Shown here piece by piece: positions 26,751 to 34,840 of a stretch of 64,000 nt of DNA. A program made the position numbers and the translations under genes. Every line of letters starts with the position of its first letter. The first letter of the stretch is position 1. The notes beneath the pieces were generated by a model. The model saw only the letters and a list, made by a program, of their open reading frames with translations, was not told the DNA's origin and did no database searches. The DNA is from Terrabacter aerolatus (GTDB taxonomy: Bacteria > Actinomycetota > Actinomycetes > Actinomycetales > Dermatophilaceae). The stretch spans positions 1 to 64,000 of the forward strand of contig NZ_BJYX01000010.1 of the NCBI RefSeq assembly GCF_007991735.1, read 5' to 3'.

Positions 26751-27977
26751 TCAGCGCGCGGTCGCGACGCCCTCGCTCGAGGCGTGGGACGCGGGGGCGC
26801 TCGGTCGCCGAGGCGTGCCCGCGACCTCGTTCGCCACCGCGGCGGCGACGGCCGGCGCCACCCGCTCGTCGAAGACGCTGGGCACGATCCGGTCGGCAGT
26901 CGGCTCCTCGACGAGGCCGGCGATGGCACGTGCCGCCGCGAGCTTCATCTCCTCGGTGATCCGGCGGGCTCCCGCGTCGAGCGCCCCGCGGAAGATGCCG
27001 GGGAAGGCGAGCACGTTGTTGATCTGGTTCGGGAAGTCCGAACGGCCGGTCGCCACCACCTCGGCGAAGCGCCCGGCGACGAGCGGGTGCACCTCGGGGT
27101 CCGGGTTGGCGAGGGCGAAGATGATGGCCCGCGGTGCCATCCGCATGAGGTCGCGCTCGGCCACGGTGCCGCCGGAGACCCCGATGAGGACGTCGGCTGC
27201 GGACAGGGCGTCACCGATCGAGCCGGTCACGCCGCGACGGTTCGTCACCTCGCGCAGCTGCTGCTTGTGGAGCACGAGGTCGTCCCGGTCCGGCCCCAGC
27301 ACCCCGCGCGAGTCCACGACGATGACGTCACCCACCCCGGCCGCGAGCAGGATGCGGCTCACCGCGACGCCGGCCGCCCCGGCTCCGGACACGACGACCG
27401 TGAGGTCCGTGAGGTCCTTGTCGACCACCCGCACGGCGCCGAGCAGGGCCGCGAGCGCGACGATGGCCGTGCCGTGCTGGTCGTCGTGGAAGACGGGGAT
27501 GTCGAGGCGCGCCTGGAGACGCCGCTCGATCTCGAAGCAGCGGGGGGCCGAGATGTCCTCGAGGTTGATCCCGCCGTAGGTGGGCGCGATCCGCGCCACG
27601 GCGTCGACGATCTCGTCGACACTGCCCGTCTCCATGCACACGGGCACAGCATCCACGCCGGCGAAGTGCTTGAAGAGGACGGCCTTGCCCTCCATGACGG
27701 GCATCGCCGCGAGGGGCCCGACGTCCCCCAGCCCGAGGACCGCGGTCCCGTCGCTGACGACGGCGACGGTGTTGCGCCGGCTCGTGTAGACGGAGGCGAG
27801 CATCGGGTCGGCGGCGATGGCCAGCGAGACCTGGGCGACGCCCGGGGTGTAGAGGAGGGAGAGGTCGGCCGCATCGCGCAGGTCCGACGTGGCGTGCACC
27901 CCGAGCTTGCCTCCCTCGTGGACGCGGAAGACCGGGTCGGCGGGGTCGAAGGGCGGGATACAGGGCAACGCACTCAT
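26751..27977 (-). CDS. maeA: NAD(P)-dependent malic enzyme
   Basis: 408-aa bacterial short-form malic enzyme that decarboxylates malate to pyruvate. Start ATG at 27977 ([20 protein letters not shown]) follows a GAGGTG site. Key segments: [13 protein letters not shown] with the catalytic Tyr, [20 protein letters not shown] with the catalytic Lys, [18 protein letters not shown] metal/substrate loop, [18 protein letters not shown] Rossmann loop and [11 protein letters not shown]. Cofactor preference cannot be fixed by eye. A GAGGGCG/CGCCCTC hairpin (28002-28023) lies in its leader. Confidence 0.95.
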   Translation of the reverse strand: MSALPCIPPFDPADPVFRVHEGGKLGVHATSDLRDAADLSLLYTPGVAQVSLAIAADPMLASVYTSRRNTVAVVSDGTAVLGLGDVGPLAAMPVMEGKAVLFKHFAGVDAVPVCMETGSVDEIVDAVARIAPTYGGINLEDISAPRCFEIERRLQARLDIPVFHDDQHGTAIVALAALLGAVRVVDKDLTDLTVVVSGAGAAGVAVSRILLAAGVGDVIVVDSRGVLGPDRDDLVLHKQQLREVTNRRGVTGSIGDALSAADVLIGVSGGTVAERDLMRMAPRAIIFALANPDPEVHPLVAGRFAEVVATGRSDFPNQINNVLAFPGIFRGALDAGARRITEEMKLAAARAIAGLVEEPTADRIVPSVFDERVAPAVAAAVANEVAGTPRRPSAPASHASSEGVATAR

Positions 27978-28119
27978 GCTGGGACACCTCGTTCGCATGG
28001 AGAGGGCGAGGGCAGACGCCCTCACCGGTGTGACAGTGCCGGGGGTCTGGCCTGCAAGCTCGTTCTCGCGACGGGGGTTGCCCGAAGTCGCCATCATGGC
28101 ACGCCTGCGGCGCGCACCC

Positions 28120-28137
28120 AAGGGCCTCGGAGCCCTT
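28120..28137 (-). terminator. Small hairpin after HD-domain operon
   Basis: AAGGGC and GCCCTT with a 6-nt loop, 13 bp past the stop of the downstream HD gene. Weak, without a T-run. Confidence 0.35.
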
Positions 28138-28149
28138 GTGACGCCTCTC

Positions 28150-29442
28150 TCAGTCCTGGTCCGCGCCCGGGCCGATCGAGGTGAGCAGGGCGTCGACGAC
28201 GCGCGGGTCGTACTCGTAGCCGAGCCCCAGGTAGATCCGCTCGACGGCTGCCTCTCGTGCCCGCGCGCTCCGCGCTCCAGCGGTGAGGTCCTCGTAGGCG
28301 TTGACGACCTTGACGATGCGGCTCGTCAGCGGGATCTCCTCCCCGAGCTCTCGCACCTGGCGGTAGGGCGTCGTCTGGTGCTCGAGGATCCGGGCCACGC
28401 CCTCGAAGACGCCGGTCTCGCGGACGATGGCCACCGAGTCGGCCTCGATGCGGCGCTGGTCCGCCGGCGCGGCCAGGACCGTGGCCCCGCCGGGGATCGG
28501 CTCGACCAGCGCCACCTGCCCGATGTCGTGCAGCAGCGCGGCGTACTCGAGATCGAGCAGCTCGCGCTCCGAGAGTCCCAGCTCCCTGCCGACGCGGACC
28601 GACAGGGCGGCCACCCGCTCGGAGTGTCCGGACGGCGTGTAACCCGCCACGTCGGTCAGTCGCGACAGGGTCCTGATGCTCTGGAGGTACGTGGCGCGGA
28701 TGCTGACGTACCGGCGGAAGGCGAAGAGGGTGAGCACGAGCGGCATGAGGAAGAGCGGGAGCGCCGCGATGCCCATCGCCGGCGCGGCCAGCGCGATGAG
28801 CACGCCGGTGACCGCGACGGCCATGGACATGGCGAACGACGACCGGACCTCCTCGACGAAGGTGCGTCGCAGGTTGGCGGCGGCCGACAGCACGCGCAAG
28901 ACCGAGGTGAACAGGGTGTCGGCCACGAGGGCGAGCATCGTGATGCCCAGCATCACGACCGCGCGTTGCCACGGCACGAGGCCGTCGGGCGGGGCCGGCG
29001 CCCCGGGCGACTGACCGAGGTGGGCCACCCGGTAGAGGATGGTCACGACGGCGATCGCCACGAGGCGCCCGGTCGTCTCGACGATGTTCGACGCGCGGCC
29101 GGCCAGCACGCGCGTGGCAGTGCCCACCGTCATCGCGAAGGCAGTGACGGCCACGACGAATGCGGCACCGTAGGTCACGAAGCGCCCGGGCGAGATCTCG
29201 GTCGTCAGCGCGAAGGCGAAGGCGCTGGCCATCGCTATGGGTGCCGAGCCACGGAACCCCGGCGCCGAAAGCAGAAGCCACTCGCCCAGCACGATGGCCA
29301 CGGCGAAGGCGGCGGAGAGCCACAGCCCGTCCCGGGCACCGCCGGTGGGGACGTCACCGGTCACGAAGGTGACGACGACGGAGATGAGCAGGCCTGAGAG
29401 CCCGAGCACCAGGGCGAAAGGCCGTCGGGCCGCGCCGATCAC
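28150..29442 (-). CDS. Membrane HD-domain protein A (HD kept, GYP degenerate)
   Basis: 430 aa from GTG at 29442, which overlaps the stop of the upstream HD gene (GTGA). About eight hydrophobic segments fill residues 10-245. A cytoplasmic HD-GYP-like domain follows: H273 in GYTPSGHSERV, then ALLHDIGQVALVEPI with H305-D306. Where HD-GYP enzymes read HHExxDGxGYP, this has EHQTTPYRQV (354-363), so only part of the motif survives. The end (YLGLGYEYDPRVVDALL) is normal for the fold. Could hydrolyse or bind cyclic dinucleotides. Paralogous to the next gene. Confidence 0.85.
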   Translation of the reverse strand: MIGAARRPFALVLGLSGLLISVVVTFVTGDVPTGGARDGLWLSAAFAVAIVLGEWLLLSAPGFRGSAPIAMASAFAFALTTEISPGRFVTYGAAFVVAVTAFAMTVGTATRVLAGRASNIVETTGRLVAIAVVTILYRVAHLGQSPGAPAPPDGLVPWQRAVVMLGITMLALVADTLFTSVLRVLSAAANLRRTFVEEVRSSFAMSMAVAVTGVLIALAAPAMGIAALPLFLMPLVLTLFAFRRYVSIRATYLQSIRTLSRLTDVAGYTPSGHSERVAALSVRVGRELGLSERELLDLEYAALLHDIGQVALVEPIPGGATVLAAPADQRRIEADSVAIVRETGVFEGVARILEHQTTPYRQVRELGEEIPLTSRIVKVVNAYEDLTAGARSARAREAAVERIYLGLGYEYDPRVVDALLTSIGPGADQD

Positions 29443-30752
29443 CGGTCCACCACTGTCGACGCGGCCTGCGGGCGACCGTGCTTCTCCAGGGCTGCGAGAA
29501 CCGCGGTGACGACGGTCGGGTCGAATCGGCCCGGGTCGGACTGGAGCGTGCGCGCCACGTCGGCGGTGTCGATGTCGGGCAGCAGCGTGCCTGCCATGCC
29601 CGTCACATCTTCCACCGCCCCTGCGACGGCGACGATCCGGGCCGCGATGGGGATCTCCGTCCCGACCAGACCGTCGGGACGCCCGTCACCGTCGAAGCGC
29701 TCGTGCTGGTGGCGGATGCCGGACCGCGCGTCCTCGAGGAAGTCGATGCCCTCGATCATCCGTGCTCCCATGACGGAGTGCCGGTCGATGACGCGCCGCT
29801 CGGCCACGCTGACCGCCTCGGGGGCGCGCCGCAGCAGCCGCGTCGGTACCCCGAGGTGACCGATCTCGTGAAGAGTCGCGGCGTAGCGCACCGTCTCGAT
29901 CTGGTGCGGTCCTAGCCCGAGCTCCTCGGCGATCCACTCGGCGAGGCGAGCCTCGCGCCGGCTCCGGTCCACCGCAGACGGCTCCTTGGTGCCGAGCGCC
30001 GTCACCAGCGTCTCGACGACGCGTTCGTGGGAGCGCAACTCCTCACCGAACTGGACGAAGGCCCATCGGGCGGCGAGCAACGGCGCCATGATCAGCAGGG
30101 CGCTGAAGGCACCGAGGTCGACGGGGTACCACAGCACGACGAAGAGGAAGCCGATGACGCCGTAGCCGACGTAGGCGACGCCCGAGCTCACGAGCACTCG
30201 GCGAACGAAGACCCAGAAGGGGACCCCTTGGAACAGGGTGATGGCGCCGGAGAGCAGGACCGCGTTGGTCAGGCACTGGATCACGTCGGCGACGATGAGG
30301 GGTAGCCCGACCCGCAGCGCGAGCTGCCCGAATCCGGAGACCTGGTCGAGATCCTGGGCTCCACCGATGGCGAGGTAGACGCCTGCACCGACGAGTCCGA
30401 TGATGCCGGTCATCGCGATGTTGAAGACCCGCTGGAACCACATGACCTTGGGGTCGCGCTCGATGGCCTGCGAGAGCACTCCGACACACCACGCACCAAA
30501 CGGACCCAGGATCGCGGCCGAGGCGAGCAGGATGATCGACAGGAACGAGAAGCCGATCCGCGACGTGACCGTGGGCTCGCGCAAGTTGAAGCTGAGGATC
30601 CCCATCGCCGACAGCAGCAGCAGGGGGGCCAGGTCCGGGTGGCGCCCGTAGCGCCAGGCCAGCAGGCCGAGCGCCATCGACGCGACCGCTAGGCCTGCGA
30701 TGTAGTACGGACCCGCCCGCGACGGCGACGGGATCTCGGTTCGGCTGGTCAC
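29439..30752 (-). CDS. Membrane HD-domain protein B (HE instead of HD, GYP-like kept)
   Basis: 437 aa from GTG at 30752. About eight hydrophobic segments in residues 15-230 form a putative sensor. The HD-like domain has TLHEIGHLGVP with H295-E296 in place of His-Asp and lacks the upstream His (DRSRREARLAEW). It keeps a good GYP-type segment, IRHQHERFDGDGRPDG (347-361). Metal binding is probably altered. Overlaps HD protein A by 4 bp. A perfect 12-bp hairpin and a 32-codon ORF lie just upstream. Only a weak AGGA precedes the GTG. Confidence 0.83.
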   Translation of the reverse strand: MTSRTEIPSPSRAGPYYIAGLAVASMALGLLAWRYGRHPDLAPLLLLSAMGILSFNLREPTVTSRIGFSFLSIILLASAAILGPFGAWCVGVLSQAIERDPKVMWFQRVFNIAMTGIIGLVGAGVYLAIGGAQDLDQVSGFGQLALRVGLPLIVADVIQCLTNAVLLSGAITLFQGVPFWVFVRRVLVSSGVAYVGYGVIGFLFVVLWYPVDLGAFSALLIMAPLLAARWAFVQFGEELRSHERVVETLVTALGTKEPSAVDRSRREARLAEWIAEELGLGPHQIETVRYAATLHEIGHLGVPTRLLRRAPEAVSVAERRVIDRHSVMGARMIEGIDFLEDARSGIRHQHERFDGDGRPDGLVGTEIPIAARIVAVAGAVEDVTGMAGTLLPDIDTADVARTLQSDPGRFDPTVVTAVLAALEKHGRPQAASTVVDR

Positions 30753-30774
30753 GTCCTATTCATGCCCGAAGACG

Positions 30775-30811
30775 GTTCGGTCCTGCAACCATGGAGGCCG
30801 CAGGACCGAAC
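30775..30811 (-). promoter_or_regulatory. Intercistronic 12-bp perfect hairpin
   Basis: Arms GTTCGGTCCTGC (30775-30786) and GCAGGACCGAAC (30800-30811) with a 13-nt loop, between the small ORF and HD gene B. No T-run follows, so it may be an attenuator, processing site or mRNA stabiliser and not a simple terminator. Confidence 0.6.
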
Positions 30812-30832
30812 GGTGTCTTGGTAGGACGTGTC

Positions 30833-30931
30833 TCAGCTGCCCCACGTCCACGTGTTGGCGAAGTAGGCCAGAGCACGGGTGGTGAAGTCAGAGGAGTTGG
30901 CAGCGAGAGCGGAGAGCAGGGCAGCGAACAT
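30833..30931 (-). CDS. 32-aa small peptide upstream of HD operon
   Basis: Short ORF: ATG at 30931, TGA at 30833. AAGGAG lies 7 nt before the ATG, the best ribosome binding site of this locus. The peptide starts MFAALLSALAANSS, has a polar DFTTR centre and ends ALAYFANTWTWGS: an amphipathic/hydrophobic start and an aromatic C-terminus with two Trp. I do not recognise a family. It is 80 bp upstream of HD gene B, same strand, separated by a perfect hairpin. Could be a signal peptide precursor for the membrane HD proteins, a leader/attenuator peptide or a small membrane protein. Coding is inferred from RBS and context only. Confidence 0.6.
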   Translation of the reverse strand: MFAALLSALAANSSDFTTRALAYFANTWTWGS

Positions 30932-31009
30932 GGTGGGGGCTCCTTCATTGCGTTGATGTTCCGGATGCGTGCGCCATGGAGGGGCGGTGCTCGCGGCAGC
31001 ACAGAACAA

Positions 31010-31090
31010 CTGAGGTTTCCCTCAGCGCTCATGATGCCCACGATAGGAAGGCGCACGGAACAAGACCCGACCGAAACGGGCGGATCTATA
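31010..31090 (-). promoter_or_regulatory. Promoter and leader of the small-peptide operon
   Basis: Minus-strand TATAGAT at 31090-31084 is a good -10 box, giving a leader of about 145 nt before the small ORF. The leader has a GNRA-type hairpin, CTGAGG-GAAA-CCTCAG (31025-31010). The region is AT-richer than average. I compared it with c-di-GMP riboswitches and saw no convincing match. Confidence 0.45.
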
Positions 31091-31215
31091 CCAAGATTTT
31101 AAGGTTCGAGGGGCAACCCCGCAGCCGATTGGGCCGGCTGGGTGCCGATGTGGAAGAATCGGTGCATCGTGCCCGCACGGGCCGAAGCACCCAGCAGTTC
31201 CAAGGAGAGCCGACG

Positions 31216-31290
31216 ATGAGCAAGCGCGCCCGCAAGCGCCGCTCCCGCAAGGGCAACGCCGCCAACCACGGCCGCAAGCCCAACGCCTGA
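31216..31290 (+). CDS. Ribosomal protein bL37
   Basis: 24-aa Lys/Arg-rich peptide (MSKRARKRRSRKGNAANHGR plus KPNA). It matches the actinobacteria-specific 50S peptide bL37 seen in mycobacterial ribosomes, including the closing NHGxxPNA. GGAGAG sits 5-10 nt before the ATG. Followed by a strong terminator at 31304-31337, so it is a monocistronic gene. Easily missed because of its size. Divergent from the small-peptide/HD operon. Confidence 0.85.
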   Translation: MSKRARKRRSRKGNAANHGRKPNA

Positions 31291-31303
31291 GCCGCAGACG
31301 TCA

Positions 31304-31337
31304 AAGGCCCGCACCCGATCGTCTCGGGGCGGGCCTT
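31304..31337 (+). terminator. Terminator of bL37
   Basis: Stem AAGGCCCGC/GCGGGCCTT with an inner CCCGA/TCGGG and a TCGTC loop, one bulged A. Followed by TCGTCGTG. It may also serve the convergent rsrA. Confidence 0.75.
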
Positions 31338-31373
31338 CGTCGTGTCCGGGGGCCGACGACCTGGATCGTCGTC

Positions 31374-31409
31374 GTCGGGAGTGGCGTCGGGAGTGGCGTC
31401 GGGAGTGCG
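31374..31409. repeat. Three 12-bp tandem repeats
   Basis: GTCGGGAGTGGC twice plus a third copy with the last bases swapped, immediately after the rsrA stop (minus strand). Slippage-type repeat; no function inferred. Confidence 0.8.
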
Positions 31410-31410
31410 G

Positions 31411-31704
31411 TCAGCCCCGGTCGACCTGGATCATCGTCATCGAGATGCGCGACATGATCGTCATGCGCAGCGCCTCGGGCGCCTGCTCGCACTCGCACGA
31501 CCGCTTGATGAGCGACTTGAGGGTCGTGTCGAGGTCGTACTCCTTGAGGCACGGCCCGCACTCGTCGAGGTGCGCCTGGATCTTCGCGCACTCGTCGGGT
31601 CCCAGCTCGCCGTCGAGGTACTCGTACACCCGCAGCAGGGCCTCGGAGCAGTCCGTGCGAGACGTCTCCCCGCCCGGTGCTCCGGCAGTCGTCTGGTCGC
31701 TCAT
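31411..31704 (-). CDS. rsrA: Redox-sensing anti-sigma factor RsrA
   Basis: 97-aa zinc-binding anti-sigma (ZAS) protein that holds SigR inactive until disulfide stress. ZAS core H45-x3-C49-x2-C52 (AHLDECGPC), with C19 and C39 upstream and C70/C72 (KRSCEC). The layout equals Streptomyces RsrA, where a Cys corresponding to C19 forms the trigger disulfide. ATG overlaps the sigR stop (ATGA), giving balanced synthesis. Confidence 0.95.
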   Translation of the reverse strand: MSDQTTAGAPGGETSRTDCSEALLRVYEYLDGELGPDECAKIQAHLDECGPCLKEYDLDTTLKSLIKRSCECEQAPEALRMTIMSRISMTMIQVDRG

Positions 31705-32519
31705 GACCGACCTCCTTCGGTGCTCGCGTCCTTGGCGCCCTTGGCCGTGCCGGCGGCCGCGAAGCCCCGGTCGGCGGCATACTCCGACAGCAGCTCGCGC
31801 AGCTGGCGTCGACCGCGGTGCAGACGACTCATGACGGTGCCGATGGGCGTGTCCATGATCTCGGCGATCTCCTTGTAGGAGTAACCCTCGACGTCGGCGA
31901 AGTAGACCGCGAGGCGGAACTCCTCGGGGATCGCCTGCAGCGCCCGCTTCACGTCGCTGTCGGGCAGGTGGTCGAGCGCCTCGGCCTCGGCCGAGCGCAG
32001 CCCCACCGACGTGTGCGACTCGGCACGCGCGAGCTGGTAGTCCTCGATCTGGGCCGCGTCGGACTCCAGCGGCTGGCGCTGCTTCTTGCGGTAGCTGTTG
32101 ATGTAGGTGTTGGTGAGGATGCGGTACATCCACGCCTTGAGGTTGGTGCCCGGCTTGTACTGGTGGAAGGCGGCGTACGCCTTCGCGAACGTCTCCTGGA
32201 CGAGGTCCTCGGCGTCGCTCGGGTTGCGCGTCGTGCGCAGGGCGGCGCTGTAGAGCTGGTCCAGCAGCGGCATCGCCTCACGCTCGAAGCGCGCCCGGCG
32301 CTGCGGCTCGGTCTCGCTCGAGACGTCGACGCTCGCGTCGGCCCGCGCGACGTCCTCGGGGTCGGCACCCGGGGCCGGGACCGGCGTCGAGGTCGCCGGG
32401 GAGGTCGCCGGGGAGGTCGCGGAGGAGGTCGTGGCCGTAGCGGCCGTCGTGGCGGCCTCGGTGCTGGGGTCCGCGAGCCGCACGGCGGCGCTCGGATCGG
32501 TCTTCTTGTCCTTTGCCAT
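31701..32519 (-). CDS. sigR: Thiol-stress sigma factor SigR/SigH
   Basis: 272-aa ECF sigma factor. Region 2 ([27 protein letters not shown], shown in part; then [23 protein letters not shown]) and region 4 ([39 protein letters not shown]) match Streptomyces SigR and mycobacterial SigH. Residues 20-75 are an extra Ala/Thr/Ser/Pro-rich extension encoded in part by 12-bp DNA repeats (32389-32430). ATG at 32519 lies 8 nt after TAGGCT, close to leaderless; internal starts nearer the core are possible. Streptomyces makes a long unstable SigR form, which this extension recalls. Confidence 0.94.
   Translation of the reverse strand: MAKDKKTDPSAAVRLADPSTEAATTAATATTSSATSPATSPATSTPVPAPGADPEDVARADASVDVSSETEPQRRARFEREAMPLLDQLYSAALRTTRNPSDAEDLVQETFAKAYAAFHQYKPGTNLKAWMYRILTNTYINSYRKKQRQPLESDAAQIEDYQLARAESHTSVGLRSAEAEALDHLPDSDVKRALQAIPEEFRLAVYFADVEGYSYKEIAEIMDTPIGTVMSRLHRGRRQLRELLSEYAADRGFAAAGTAKGAKDASTEGGRS
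32389..32434. repeat. 12-bp coding repeats in sigR
   Basis: GAGGTCGCCGGG at 32389 and 32401, then degenerate copies at 32413 and 32425. They encode a TSPA-type repeat in the SigR N-terminal extension. Confidence 0.75.
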
Positions 32520-32632
32520 CGCCTCCCAGCCTAGACCGGTGGGCTGCGGCAGCAGACCGCGCTCGACCGGCACGGTCCTGACGCTCTCGGGCTCACGGGT
32601 GGGGCAGGTGACCATGCCCGGTGCAACGACGC

Positions 32633-33274
32633 CTAGCCGGGCAGCATTCCCGCGACCGAGGTCACCGCCTCGGTGAGCGCCGCGCGTGAGCTGCCGGGGA
32701 AGCTGTGGGCGCCGGGCACCTCGAGGAGCGTGGTGCCTCGCGGCAGGTGGGGGCGCACCTCGTCCGGGGTGCCGAACGCATCCCCCGACCCCTGGATGAC
32801 CCACGAGGGGTCGGGGGCGAGGGCGAGCTCGTCGGCACGCGACCGGTCGGGCCGTCCAGGCGGGTGGAGGGGGAAGCTCAGCAGCAGGGCCGCGTCCGCC
32901 TCGAGTGCCCCCGCCGTGCGGCAGGCGACGCGCGCCCCCGCGCTGCGGCCGCCGACGACGAGCGGTCTGGGCAGGTGTCCGCGGCCGGTCAGGAGCGCCT
33001 CGACCATCGGCACCCAGGCGAGGTCGAGGGTCGGCGGGCGGCCGGCCACCCGACGGCCGGCCACGAGCCACGGCTGCTCGACGATGACGACCGCCCAGCC
33101 TGCCGCGACGAGGACCTCCCGGGCGATGGCGAGATCGATCGCGCCGAGCCCTCCCCCCGCGCCGTGACCGAGCGCGACGGTGCCGCAGGGGCGCGGCGGT
33201 CGGTGGATGTGGGCGCGACCGGGACCGCCGGGGGTCTCGATCTCGCGCACGGTCGTGCGGGTCAGTGCCGTCAC
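32633..33274 (-). CDS. Alpha/beta hydrolase (dienelactone hydrolase-like)
   Basis: 213-aa alpha/beta-hydrolase of the KANL3/Tex30-like group. Oxyanion region [16 protein letters not shown], nucleophile elbow [14 protein letters not shown] (Ser) and a late His in VPGAHSFPG. The GTG at 33274 overlaps the SRAP stop (GTGA). Substrate unknown; coupling to a DNA-repair protein may be accidental. Confidence 0.85.
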   Translation of the reverse strand: MTALTRTTVREIETPGGPGRAHIHRPPRPCGTVALGHGAGGGLGAIDLAIAREVLVAAGWAVVIVEQPWLVAGRRVAGRPPTLDLAWVPMVEALLTGRGHLPRPLVVGGRSAGARVACRTAGALEADAALLLSFPLHPPGRPDRSRADELALAPDPSWVIQGSGDAFGTPDEVRPHLPRGTTLLEVPGAHSFPGSSRAALTEAVTSVAGMLPG

Positions 33275-34125
33275 GCGCCGATCACCTCGCCGGTCATCGG
33301 GTCGACGACGCCCTCGAGCTCGGACTCCGGGACGGGCTCGACGAGCGCGGGCCCGTTGTTGCCCGTGGCCCCGACGGCCCGGCTGACGGGGTGGGCCTCG
33401 AAGCGGCCGGGGTCGGCGAAGTCGAGCACCCCCTGCACGTATCCCGGGTCCTTCTCGTCGGGGTCGAGCCACTGCTCCCACTGCTCGGGCTCGAGCACGA
33501 GCGGCTGTCGGTCGTGGATGCGGTCCATGCCGGGGTCGGCCGCGGTCGTGATGATGGTGAACGTCGTGAGCCAGGCCGCCGGGTCGCCGTCGGGCAGCTC
33601 GCGGTCGCGCCAGAACTCGTAGAGGCCGGCGAAGGCGACGGGGGCGCCGTCGGCGCGGTGGATGAAGAACGGCTGCTTGCGCGGCTTGCCCTTGGCGTCG
33701 ACGGCGGTCGGCGAGACCTGCCACTCGTACCAGCCCTCCGCCGGGACGATGCAGCGCCGCGAGAGCGCGGCCTTGGCGAAGGCGCCCTTGCCCAGGACCG
33801 ACTCGGCCCGCGCGTTCGTCATCCGCAGGCCCATCTTGACGTCCTTGGACCACGACGGCACCAGGCCCCAGGTCAGGAGCCGGAGCTGGCGCGTGGCCGG
33901 CACCGGCCCGTCCGCGGGGTCTGCCGCGTCGTCTCCCCGCGGACGACGCGTCAGCACGACCGGCGCCTGCTTCGAGGGAGCCATGTTCCAGTCCGGCTCA
34001 CCCGCCGGTGGGCTCTGCGGGTTCTTGAGCACGCTGCGCGCCGGCTCGCCGGTGTGGTCCTCGTCGACGTCGAAGGCCTCGATGAGCTCGTCGGGCCGCG
34101 CGCTCGCGGCATACCTCCCGCACAT
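33271..34125 (-). CDS. SRAP-domain abasic-site crosslinking protein
   Basis: 284-aa HMCES/YedK-type protein that shields abasic sites in ssDNA by forming a thiazolidine link through its N-terminal Cys. MCGRYAAS puts Cys at position 2, as required. Other active-site pieces are present: [21 protein letters not shown] and [11 protein letters not shown] with the conserved His. ATG at 34125 is fixed by the Cys2 requirement; a longer reading frame exists upstream but would destroy it. Divergent from the DoxX-like gene. Confidence 0.95.
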   Translation of the reverse strand: MCGRYAASARPDELIEAFDVDEDHTGEPARSVLKNPQSPPAGEPDWNMAPSKQAPVVLTRRPRGDDAADPADGPVPATRQLRLLTWGLVPSWSKDVKMGLRMTNARAESVLGKGAFAKAALSRRCIVPAEGWYEWQVSPTAVDAKGKPRKQPFFIHRADGAPVAFAGLYEFWRDRELPDGDPAAWLTTFTIITTAADPGMDRIHDRQPLVLEPEQWEQWLDPDEKDPGYVQGVLDFADPGRFEAHPVSRAVGATGNNGPALVEPVPESELEGVVDPMTGEVIGA

Positions 34126-34272
34126 GCGCCACAGCGTATGCCGGGGCGGCCGCCCGGCGTCCCGACGTGGGCGTGCCCCCGGCTCCTCGGGGTATGTCGA
34201 TACCGTAGGTGTCCACACGTCCACGATGGCCACGGCGCGTTCGCACGCACTGCGGCCAGAGGAGGAAATCGT

Positions 34273-34803
34273 ATGATCGTCCGCCGTCTCGCCCGTCCGC
34301 TCCTCGCGTCCGTCTTCGTCGCCGCCGGCGTCGAGGCCCTGCGCAACCCCGCCGCACGCACCCCACAGGCTGCACACCTGCTCCAGAAGGTGCCGGGCCA
34401 GGTCCCCGGAGCCGACGTCGCCGCGAAGGACCCCGACCTCTTCGTCCGGGTCAACGGCGCCGCCCTCCTCGGTGGGGGCCTCCTGCTCGCCACCGGTCGT
34501 ATGCCGCGCCTCGCCTCGACCGTGCTCGCCGCCTCGGTCGTCCCGACGACCGCGATCGAGCACGCCTTCTGGGAGGAGACCGACCCGACGCGCAAGTCGC
34601 AGAGCCGCAGCCTCTTCCTCAAGAACGTGGGCCTGCTCGGCGGCCTGCTCCTCGCCGCCGTCGACACCGAGGGCCGACCCGGCCTCGCCTGGCGCGCCCA
34701 GCACGCCACGAAGACGACGCGTCGCGAGGCCCGCCACGCCCAGCGGACCGCCCGGCGCGAGGCCCGCCTGCTGGCCCATCGAGCACAGGACGTCGTGAGC
34801 TGA
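34273..34803 (+). CDS. DoxX-family membrane protein
   Basis: 176-aa membrane protein with four helices of the DoxX type ([71 protein letters not shown]). A strongly basic [19 protein letters not shown] tail ends it. GGAGGAAATC is a strong ribosome binding site. Function unknown; DoxX proteins are linked to thiol/respiratory oxidoreductase complexes. Confidence 0.85.
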   Translation: MIVRRLARPLLASVFVAAGVEALRNPAARTPQAAHLLQKVPGQVPGADVAAKDPDLFVRVNGAALLGGGLLLATGRMPRLASTVLAASVVPTTAIEHAFWEETDPTRKSQSRSLFLKNVGLLGGLLLAAVDTEGRPGLAWRAQHATKTTRREARHAQRTARREARLLAHRAQDVVS

Positions 34804-34840
34804 GTTGAGTCCCGCCGATCCATCGCCCCACCCCACGTCC

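Noticed and set aside
30760-31056. 98-codon frame on the minus strand overlapping the small peptide gene
   Set aside because: Pro-rich, no ribosome binding site, runs through the hairpin in another frame; the 32-codon ORF has the good site.
30932-31090. c-di-GMP or c-di-AMP riboswitch in the leader before the HD operon
   Set aside because: Only a small GNRA hairpin is visible; none of the conserved riboswitch cores match.
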